Below are positions 55,725-64,000 of a stretch of 64,000 nt of DNA, piece after piece. The notes beneath the pieces are model-generated. The model was not told the origin of the DNA. It did not search any database and saw nothing but the letters and a program-made list of their open reading frames with translations. Each line of letters opens with the position of its first letter. Position 1 is the first letter of the stretch. The stretch is from Lytechinus variegatus (lineage: Eukaryota > Echinodermata > Echinoidea > Temnopleuroida > Toxopneustidae). The stretch covers positions 36,240,830-36,304,829 of the forward strand of contig NC_054746.1 in the NCBI RefSeq assembly GCF_018143015.1, written 5' to 3'. The position numbers were made by a program, and so were the translations under genes.

Positions 55725-56150
55725 GAATCTAAAGTAAACCAAGTGATGATACTTTTTGAGGGCTTGCCGACTGACTGTATCAAGTGAACTGAAACAAGGT
55801 AACTTTGGTAGAATCAACAAATTAAACACAAAATACAGTAATATCCTTTCCAATAGCAAGTATATGATTTCTCACCCTCTTTTTTATTTCATACTTCTGG
55901 CATTATGGCCTCAAGGCCCATTTCAAATAACAAATGAAATTTGATAAATAGGTACACTGTACAAAATAAGGCCAACAGGTACATCAACCTGCATCCCTGC
56001 ATGACACAAAACAGTTTAGAGTGAAATGAAGTTAATTGGGAGAGGGTAACTTATCTGAATTCAATAATTATAAATAACAAATGATGATAATGATGATGAT
56101 AATATTAAGGTTAAAAATAATATTAATAATGATAATGGACCAGTGTGCCA
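55725..56150. other. Spacer before the retrotransposon
   Basis: AT-rich; an ATG/AAT microsatellite lies at 56082-56136. Nothing else recognised. Confidence 0.35.
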
Positions 56151-58436
56151 GCTCAGCAGCTAGCTACACAATATCATAAGGAACACTCGGAACAGGAAGA
56201 GCCCTGGACCAGATGGTGTACAAAACTTCTGGATAAAGAGGTTTGGTAGCACCCATAAAAATACTGAAAATCATCAATAACATTATCAGAGGGAACAGGA
56301 CCGTTGAGAAATGGCTGCCAATTGGAAGGACCTATCTACTGTACAAAGGCAAAGACCCAAAACGACCTAAGAACTATCGTCCAATCACTGGCCTCAATAC
56401 TATGTATAAGCCACTGACATCAACGCTTGCCATGCAAATCGAACAACACATCGATGATCATGACATAATGGAGGTCACTAAGAAAGGTTATCACAAAGGG
56501 AAGAAGGGTTGTAAAGATCACCTAATGACAAAAAGCAACAATAGGTAATGTTTGCCTAAGGCAGACCAATCTTTTCCTGGCTTGGGTAGACAACAGGAAG
56601 GCATATATCACATCAATCCACACATAGTCAAAGTGTATATCTGCAGGTATGAAACAATGGAGCACTACTCTTTCGCTAACAATAAACATCCGTTCGAGGA
56701 CAGTGGAGGGGGTCCGAATCAAGAAAGGGATATTTCAAAAAGATTCCTTCTCTTTTATTCTGCTTAGCCTTCAATCCAGTTTGCTCTCTCTTACACACTA
56801 CGAGATATCATGGCTACAGATACAAAGGGCAAGACGTATCTACGAAAATAGATCATCTGATATATATGGATGATATCAAACTCTATGCAAAAAATGATGA
56901 TGAACTTCAGAAGATGACTGCAGTAATTAAACACTTCAACGATGACATCAAGATGTCGTTTGATATAGACAAGTGTGCCAAAGTTTCACTTATTAGAGGA
57001 AGGATTGTACATACAGGCAACATGTTTGTGCAAGATGAGGAAACATCAATCAAGGAAGTGACTATAATTCGACATATAAATATGTAGGCATAGCTGAGAA
57101 TGATGTCATTAGTCAAACACAATGAAGGAGAAGGCAACCTCAGAATACTAGAGAAGACTCTGGCCATTCTCAAATCCGAACTTAATGCCAAAAATAAGAT
57201 TGAAGCAAACAACAGTCTAGCCATTCCTGTGGAAATATACAGTTTTGGTATTGTTAACTGGAGACTAGCTGATATATGTGGCCTAGATGTTCTGACCAGA
57301 AGGCAATTTACAAGGCAGAGATTACTTCACCTGAAGGTCACGATCAAAAGGTTGTAACTACCTCGTGATCTTGGGGGAAGAGGTCTACAACAAATTGAGA
57401 TGGTCTCGAACATGAAGCAACGAACCTTGCCAACTACCTATCCAATCTACCCGATATACTGATGAGCATATCCCTTGATTATGAGAAAGTCAAGCAATTT
57501 ATTCCATTAACAGGCAAAGTAGCAAACATCTATCTTATTGGCACAACATTGACTGACACTACCTACGGTGAAAAAGAGAAGGACTTAAATGCTCCTTTCA
57601 CAAGAAACTTCCAAGAACTTAAATCCAAGCGACTTCATGGCCACCATGAAAAACAGACACATCGGGAGTTCGTAGACCAGGACATCCATCAATAGCTTAA
57701 GTAGGCGGGAATAAGAAGTGAAAATTACTATTCAGGACCAGGTGGCAAGGACCCATGCCTACGAAAAATCTATCCTCAGAGCATTCACAGACGACACTTG
57801 CATGATGTTTGGGGAAAAAAATGAAAACATCATGCATTTGGTATCAGGACGTTCTAGTCTTGCTGGAACTGAGTACATCACAAGACATTACAATATTGCC
57901 AAACTTATCCATTGGCAACTACTGAAGGATCGTGGTAAAAGGACTTGTGATCATGCTTGGAAACATCAGCCACAAACGATCACCACGATCAACGACAGCA
58001 CCATGTATTGGAAGTGTGGCATACTAACGGATAGAACCATCAACTGCAACAAGTTGGACATCATAGTCAGAGACAACAACATAGTAAATATTGAGGTCTC
58101 TGTTCCCCATGATATCAACATTGCTGTAAAGAAAAGAGACAAATGGCTAAAGTATCAAGACCTACGGAATGAGATCGAGAGGATGTAGAACGAGAAGGCA
58201 GAGGTCACACCAGTCATCATTGGTCACCCAGGAATGGTGAAGAAGGGACTGGAAGCCTGCATAACCAAGATCTCTCATCTTCAGATGTACGACATTCAGC
58301 AGACAGCTATCTTGGGTCACAACAAGATCAATAAGAAAGACTTGAACATTAGTAGTGTAAAGTTCTTAGTTGCATTTGCACTTGCAATTACTTGGTGCTT
58401 TAAAGTTATTCAAGAAAAAATATGGATTTGACTCTG
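56150..58436 (+). pseudogene. Broken non-LTR retrotransposon (reverse transcriptase plus C-terminal nuclease-like region)
   Basis: Pieces in different frames read in order. KSPGPDGVQNFW is near 56200. PKNYRP-type words lie near 56360. YMDDIKLYAKNDDELQKM at 56860 is the (F/Y)xDD catalytic motif. NSLAIPVEIYSFGIVNW is near 57220. The C-terminal part is ITRHYNIAKLIHWQLLKDRG, LDIIVRDNN and IEVSVPHDINIAVKK, then KYQDLRNEIERM, consistent with a restriction-like endonuclease as in R2/R4-type elements. Multiple frameshifts and stops make it inactive, and the 5' part is missing. An AAT-rich tail follows at 58441-58490. Confidence 0.85.
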
Positions 58437-58440
58437 TTTA

Positions 58441-58515
58441 GAGTAATAATAATAGTAATAATAATAACAGTTATAACAATAATAATAATGGTTTATATTT
58501 GATAATAATGAAAGC
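58441..58515. repeat. AAT-rich microsatellite at retrotransposon 3' end
   Basis: Imperfect AAT repeats directly follow the retrotransposon; they may be its 3' tail. Confidence 0.6.
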
Positions 58516-58796
58516 AACTTGCTTTACTAGAGCCCCAACTATGCTCTACAACAGTGCAGCATGATTTCCCTGGATATGACAAAGATAATGACAACAAAGT
58601 CAACAATAATAAAAATTAGAAAAGTAACAAGCAACATGATTGGTTAAATTACAAAATAAATGCTCTTGTGCTGTATTACTAAGTATAATTAAATTGAAAA
58701 TATAAAATAATCATCTGATTACGATTTTCACCATTCTTACTTCGCCTTGTGAAGTCATTATCATTTCAATTTTTAGAGACCAGAACGTCGCCTTCC

Positions 58797-58995
58797 CGCA
58801 CAAAGGCCTTTAGCATGCACTGCGCGTTGCCCTCCTGCACAAAGGCCATTCGCACGCACTGCACATCGCCTTCCCGCGAAAGGGCCCTTATCATGCAGTG
58901 AACAGTATGCACGAACATCCTTTATGCAGGAAAGCAATGCGCAACGGCCCTTTCGCGGGAAGGCGTCACTAACAGCTTTTGTGCGGGAAGGCGAC
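58797..58995. mobile_element. 199-bp MITE-like palindrome with GTCGCCTTCCCGC ends
   Basis: GTCGCCTTCCCGCACAAA and TTTGTGCGGGAAGGCGAC are perfect inverted ends. Inside, CATCGCCTTCCCGCGAAAGG and CCTTTCGCGGGAAGGCGTC are a second inverted pair. TGCACTGC-type words separate them. No target duplication was identified. Confidence 0.8.
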
Positions 58996-58999
58996 GAGA

Positions 59000-60377
59000 A
59001 GGTCCCACGTATAAGGGGAGAAGGCAACAGAAAATATGATTTCATGATATTTACCCTGTACAATTAAAGCACCATTAAAAGTGGGAATGCAGTGCACCTG
59101 AAGAAATTTACGAGGTGCTACAGTACAAGGCATCTGTGGAAAGTGCATTTGGATAACACAACTGAAATCACATATGATGTCTGCCACTAACATTACAAAT
59201 TCAAGCCTGATTATTTTTTGTTTCATTTTTATTTCGTGTAGTGGAAAATTTGATAAACTTTCCTCCAAATTTCCATGGATCACAAGGAAGAAGTGGCAGC
59301 ATTTACTATTATGGCATCATAATCATAGCCAGTATGATGCAGGATGGAGTATATGTAAGCACATCAAAGCCTCACCAGTCAAAAGCACATATTTCTTGGT
59401 ATCTATGATTTTATGCACTATAAATTAAATGATACATCCAAAAGGCAGTTATTTGTATTAGGCGAATCGTCTACTTGCTGATTGTCAAATTGTATGATTG
59501 CAAACACCATCGTAGCCATACTAAATTGGTCTACAATAAACTTGATCTGATTCTGTTCGGTCCTGCCATCACTCTGTCTAATACTCACTTGGTCTTCTTG
59601 TCATTTTTCATTTAGTCACATAAAAAATTGGTTCATAAATAGTTAAACCTAATCATACAGAATATATGGTGTTAGACCGAGCAGATATTTGACAAAATAG
59701 GTATAGCCCAATTGGAAATTAGACTGAAATAGTTGTAGACAAAATCATCAGACCATGTAGGATGGTATCAATGATGAGACCAAAAAGGTAAGTAGACAAA
59801 GTCAAGTGGGTAAAGACCAATTGGCAATTTCCAAGATGCATGGCTGTAGATGTGCATCAAATAAAAACATCGACACATGATTTACTTATACACTCACTAT
59901 TGCCTACATCCTTCAACTCTTTTTATTTATGTTATGAGTTTCCCATGAGTAACGAACAAAAAAAAATTACTTAACGTCAAGGTTAACCTCTAACTTAACC
60001 ACACCAAGCCTATTGAGAAGGCCTTTGGACACAGTAGCCAAGATGAGACTAGTCAGCATCATGTCATGTGTCACACATACCTGCAGTTAGAAGTCGCAAA
60101 CTTATTTTTGAAGTCTGTACTCTGATGCATGAGTTACCATGTCTTCCAGATGGTGTCATTATTGGTTGAAAGTTGGCACCTAGATGTAAACAATCATACC
60201 TGCAGCTGATACATGTTTGTAAAACTCAGATTCCTGGTTACCAACCTTATCATCAAAGTTTAAAGATTGACTTAATGACTTCATGTGTCCAAGATGAATA
60301 TTAGTACCAGGCCCTTTGAGTAGACAAGATTTACAATGTAAAAATCTAAACAAAATTTATGGCAGATTACTGTATCC
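59000..60377. other. Region downstream of TRMT61A, no recognised genes
   Basis: It probably includes the TRMT61A 3' untranslated region on the - strand. No exon, RNA or defined repeat was recognised; short frames near 59174 lack domains. Confidence 0.4.
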
Positions 60378-60769
60378 TCATTCATGATAAGAGTAAAGCG
60401 ATGCAAATGTTAGATAGCCAGTATGTCCTGGTGATGCTCTTGGAGCTACTGCACATTTCTTAGGATATGTACTGTCTCCTGCGGAGCTCTGTGACCCTGG
60501 TTCTTCAAATGAATAGTTTGCTCCAAGGTCAACTAAACGTGCACCACCTTCTGTCCTTTCCAAAGTGTCCTTGTCTGGTTTGGGGTCTCTGGCATCTGAC
60601 TTAATACAGGGTTGTCCTAGGTTGGGTAAAGTAAGGTTGATCGTCTTCACCTCATGTGTACGCATCAGACACTCTACCGTTTTGATATCAGAGAACCCAA
60701 GCTGGTCAAGTTCAAGGCATACTCGTTGCACTTGCTCAATGCACGGTGAAAAGGAGCATATCCTTCCCC
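60378..60769 (-). CDS. TRMT61A: TRMT61A terminal exon
   Basis: It starts after CCTCAATAG in phase 1 and ends at the stop at 60378. It encodes GGRICSFSPCIEQVQRVC, a variable acidic/Ser-rich stretch (KSDARDPKPDKDTLERTEGG), and the conserved GHTGYLTFA near the C-terminus. Confidence 0.93.
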
Positions 60770-62189
60770 CTATTGAGGTAACAGAAAAAAAGCAGGCAAG
60801 AAAAGAATGAAGACAATTGCATGAATAAAATGACAAGTTAAAAGAGATGTGAAATTAAATATCCTTAAACATAACCATCTATATCAAGGAGAATAATCTC
60901 TTATTAATAATCAATATGTATTTACCCTTTCATATTATTCCTTTCAAAGTGTTCACTAGTTCTTTGTAGTCATTCTTGATTGTAAATGATGAAAAGCAAT
61001 GCGGCAATATGGTAAAACAACTATGAATAGCATTTCAATGTAATGCAATAAATGTTATTAAAGGGGAATGAAACCTTTGGAACAAATAGGCTTGTGTAGA
61101 AACAGAAAAATCAAAGAATAAGAATAAAGAAAGTTCGAGAAAAATCGGACAAATAGTGAGAAAGTTATGAGCATTTGAATATTACAATCACTAATGCTAT
61201 GGAGATCCTCACATTTGCAATGTGACAAGGATGTGTGATGTCACTGATGAACAACTTTCCCTTTGATGGACTATAAAATACCCTCAAAATGTCTCTTTTT
61301 GCTTTTTCTTATGATGATACAAACTCTTTATCCATGATGTATGCTTAAAAAATATGTATTACATGCCCTCATGTAGAAAGAACATTATGATTTATGGATC
61401 GATGTGATAAAAGAGGCAATTCAAGTGAAATATATACTAAAGTAATGGGGAGAGTTGTTCACAAGTGACACCACACATCTTTGTCGCATTGCCAATTTGC
61501 TATCTCCATAGCATTGGTGATCGCAATATTCAAATACTCATAACTTTCTCATTATTTGTCTGATTTTTCTCAAACTTTCATTGATCTGTTTCTTTGATTT
61601 TTCTGTTTACACACAAGCTATCTTGTTCCAATGGTTTCATTCTCCTTTAACCAACTACTTTATCAGAATGCAAGTCAAATGAAGAGAAATAAAATTACTT
61701 ATAAAATTGCATTGTTTGTGTACATGTCCTTAAATAACCAGACACCTCAATATATGTCATGCTTATTTTTTCCAGTCCAATAATCTCACTATTCATTATG
61801 TTCTAGATCAAATCCTTTTTGTAAACAAATCCCTTAATTGGACTCCAAGAAAGGTCAGCAATGTATTAGTTTCACTGGTCCCATTATCTGGAATAGTCTC
61901 CCTTTTCAAAGTATATTTTTAAAAAGTATCAAAAAATAAGCTAAAGACATTTCCGTTTTCTCAATATTTCCTTGACATTTTTTGTAAGCACTGGGGGAGC
62001 AGAATTTACTTTTTTGTCATATTATTGAAAGCGCTTTGAGCATGTTAATGGAAAGGCACTATATAATATTTGATAATGCATACCTGATGATTTTAGGACC
62101 TTCTTAGCATGAGGTATGACATTCCATGGAGATGGAAGATCAAGAAATACAGCATCAGCAACATAGTCATTCTCCAACTGGAATCCATT
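60378..62189 (-). CDS. TRMT61A: tRNA (adenine58-N1)-methyltransferase catalytic subunit, last two exons
   Basis: Two - strand exons, 62189-62084 and 60769-60378, join in phase through GT-AG sites and give the C-terminal 166 codons of the protein. They contain ADAVFLDLPSPWNV (the conserved DxPxPW motif of this methyltransferase family, including the proposed catalytic Asp), then GGRICSFSPCIEQVQR and the C-terminal GHTGYLTFASLYS. The enzyme uses S-adenosylmethionine to methylate A58 in the T-loop of tRNAs and works as a complex with TRMT6. The N-terminal and SAM-binding exons were not found to the right and are presumably outside the window. A TTAA-flanked element sits in the intron. Confidence 0.93.
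61062..61646. mobile_element. TTAA-flanked inverted-repeat element with 210-bp arms (585 bp)
   Basis: AGGGGAATGAAACC at the left and GGTTTCATTCTCCT at the right are inverted. The arms continue imperfectly for about 210 bp each, including GTTATGAG/CTCATAAC and TATGGAGA/TCTCCATA words. TTAA lies outside both ends (61058-61061 and 61647-61650). It sits in the TRMT61A intron and is built like the element at 1329-1873. Confidence 0.85.
62084..62189 (-). CDS. TRMT61A: TRMT61A penultimate exon
   Basis: A 106-bp exon after TTTTTTAAAG reading NGFQLENDYVADAVFLDLPS and PWNVIPHAKKVLKSS. The donor is CAG/GTATGC. The pyrimidine-rich acceptor was chosen by phase and by the family start of the conserved block. 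Confidence 0.88.
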
Positions 62190-62631
62190 CTTTAAAAAAG
62201 AATTAAAAAAAAACAATTACATGAAGCAGTACAAGTTGTAGTGAACTGACAGTCAAAGTGGAAGGGCACTCCCCAGGTAATATATAATCAGTATTGTACA
62301 ACGCCTACTTAGCTTGTTGTACGCGAGCAAATGAGAGGCTGAATGTCAAACATTTGTACTGTTGCACATAAGATGTACCATCCAAAATATACCATTGCAC
62401 GGCTTTATAAGGTGACGTCACAATGCGATTTCATTGAATAAGGTGACAATACGCATACAGCACGCTGGCTAAATGCGCAATGCTGTCCAAGACCATGTGC
62501 GCTTGTGGGATTTTGCTTTTTGCTTTCAATATTTTTGCTCCCTTTCCATAGATTACTGGAGGGAAAAGCTCTTATTTATTTTTCGCTAGATTCCGAGCCG
62601 TTGTACAACACAAAGAGCGAATATTCTTATT
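62190..62631. other. Upstream TRMT61A intron, no recognised exon
   Basis: No splice-consistent exon with methyltransferase motifs was found here on the - strand. Confidence 0.4.
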
Positions 62632-62749
62632 CGTGCAACGGTGCGAGATTTCGCATTTGGTGAAAGAAACACTCTATTCAACGGAGGCGTTAGCCGAGTT
62701 GAATAGAGCATCTTTCTTTCACCTCATGCGAAATCTCGCACCATCGCAC
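62632..62749. repeat. Hairpin with about 50-bp arms
   Basis: GGTGCGAGATTTCGCAT and ATGCGAAATCTCGCACC, and CACTCTATTCAAC and GTTGAATAGAG, face each other around GGAGGCGTTAGCC. It is a strong fold-back unit in the TRMT61A intron region. Confidence 0.85.
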
Positions 62750-63210
62750 TCATGCATATTCGCTATTTGTATAAAGTTACATGTAACTATCACTGAAACC
62801 TGAAGGTGATTCATTACCCATCCTATGTCATTAGGTAATGCAGTTTCCAACACACTTCAAAAATTAATCTTGCCCGTCTTTACCCACAGTGAATGTTCGT
62901 GCCAAATTTCAAAATCAATGGTAAAAACAACTGAGAAAGTGGTTTTCCTGGGGTTTTGGCATTGACAAGCTGTTACCTTGGCAACACAATTTCAAACAGA
63001 TAATTTGGAATGGGAATTGCATGTTTTTACCAGGAGATTAGAAGAAAAAAACAGAAAAATACAAATGACCTGTGAAAACATGGAAAAGGTTCTAAAAAAA
63101 TTAAAAAGGGAGAATGGAATAATCATAATCATGTAGTTTACACTACTCGATTCAAAATGCACATGCGCTGTATGGGTTTCCGCCCTTTCATTTCTCATGA
63201 AGTGAATAAT
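62750..63210. other. Probable intronic DNA without features
   Basis: No exon or structured repeat recognised. Confidence 0.35.
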
Positions 63211-63214
63211 CGAT

Positions 63215-63400
63215 GAAAAGCATAAGGGTGTTAAGTAGTTTTACCATAGAGCTATTTTGTAATAGCTCTATGGTTTTATGCCCCCACATGTGCCCACCAA
63301 TCCACAAGGATTCAAGAAGCATAAGGGCGCTAAGTAGTTAATGCCTACATGCGCAACAACTGATCCACAAAGATTCAAGAAGCATAAGGTCGCTAATTTT
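63215..63400. repeat. Tandem repeat of AGCATAAGGGCGCTAAGTAG units
   Basis: Three copies of an AAGCATAAGGG/AAGCATAAGGT-based unit lie at about 63218, 63316 and 63380. A perfect hairpin is inserted in the first. Confidence 0.75.
63243..63273. repeat. Perfect 13-bp-stem hairpin
   Basis: ACCATAGAGCTATT and AATAGCTCTATGGT face each other across a loop of a few bases. No terminator role is implied in an animal genome. Confidence 0.85.
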
Positions 63401-63648
63401 TCAAACGACTGTATTATCTGGAATTGCTTATATTTCACGTAATTCCTTAATATAAGTTTAAAGACATCTCAGTAAACTTGTGTGAAAAATTAAAGGAAAA
63501 AATTAACGACAACATTGCAAAATCCATCTTCAAACATTGTCCACAAACTTAAAATGCGATTTTCTTGAAATTGTTTTTGCGTGCGTGATATCAGTTAACG
63601 TCACTATGCTTCTCAAGCGACAATATACTGTACGTCCATGGAAACACT

Positions 63649-64000
63649 TTTTAGAAGCACTTGCCCTGTCGAGCAAGTAAATTTCTAAATAGTTGGAATG
63701 TACTCGCCCAAAATTCTATTGCGCTTGCCCGAAAAATCATTGAAAACAATGTTTTTACCTCTTCAAAAGAAAATAATTATTGCAGTTTTTTACTTTTTTT
63801 TTCTCCCTTTTGCAGGGTGCTACATAACTTTTTAGAAGAGTTTGCCTGGTCGGGCAAGTAAATTTTTAAACTGTTGGAATATACTTGCCTAAAAAACTAT
63901 ATCACTTGCCCGAAAAAATCCTTGTTTTACGTCTTCATAAGAAAGTCTTGCTGTTTTATAAACCATTGACCTTTTTCTCTCTTTTGACGTGAATTGATCT
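63649..64000. repeat. 181-bp direct repeat, two copies
   Basis: TTTTTAGAAGCACTTGCC at about 63649 and TTTTTAGAAGAGTTTGCC at about 63830 start two related units that share GGCAAGTAAATTT-type, GTTGGAAT and CTTGCCCGAAAAA words. The second copy runs up to the window edge. Confidence 0.75.

Noticed and set aside
59174..59428. Possible small + strand gene downstream of TRMT61A
   Set aside because: Short, Ile/Ser-rich, no domain and no supporting splice or start context.

Overview
This window looks like AT-rich, intron-rich animal DNA that is dense with repeats. It is most likely from an echinoderm, probably a sea urchin. The evidence is spliced genes with GT-AG introns, protein families and repeat types common in deuterostome invertebrates, many small inverted-repeat transposons, tRNA-derived SINE pieces and TTAGGG telomere-type repeats. 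The species is inferred from repeat style and not proven. No rRNA, CRISPR array, operon or bacterial feature was seen.

Three protein-coding genes can be assembled by hand from splice sites, reading phase and family resemblance. (1) A monocarboxylate-transporter-like (SLC16/MCT) gene lies on the + strand at 9281-30061. It has six coding exons whose phases agree and encodes 635 residues with 12 predicted membrane segments. (2) An NPAS4/dysfusion-type bHLH-PAS transcription factor gene lies on the - strand at 44210-34842. It has nine coding exons, all phases agree, and it encodes 717 residues. (3) The last two exons of TRMT61A, the catalytic subunit of the tRNA m1A58 methyltransferase, lie on the - strand at 62189-60378. 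The rest of that gene presumably lies beyond the right edge. At 243-1028 there is a decayed second copy of the last intron and last exon of the transporter, so a tandem paralogue probably lies to the left.

Most of the remaining DNA is mobile or tandem repeat. Region by region: 1-9 kb holds the paralogue remnant, TTAA-flanked and G-run-ended inverted-repeat elements and a GCGAAGCGC array. 9.5-19.7 kb is transporter intron 1, with a 634-bp fold-back element, a hairpin enclosing TTAGGG repeats, and 15-bp and 17-bp minisatellites. 20-29.8 kb holds the other transporter introns, including a hAT-like element 75 bp upstream of exon 5 and a 2.3-kb 35-bp minisatellite. 30-34.8 kb is intergenic with several small inverted-repeat elements. 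34.8-44.2 kb is the NPAS4-like gene. 44.3-52 kb is a cluster of GCGAAGCGC arrays nested with other insertions. 52-58.5 kb holds a long-arm Tc1/mariner-like element, a tandem array, a fold-back cluster and a broken non-LTR retrotransposon. 59-64 kb holds the TRMT61A end and more repeats.

The most distinctive signal is a family of roughly 1.0-1.2 kb elements with hAT-like ends (CAGTGGCG-type) and 8-bp target duplications. Their interiors consist of about 110-bp tandem units, each carrying the GC-rich dyad GCGAGCGCGAAGCGCGAGC. At least six arrays of this type occur here. A second structurally defined family has runs of G/C as its very ends (CCGGGG...CCCGGG), with 8-bp target duplications at three complete copies.
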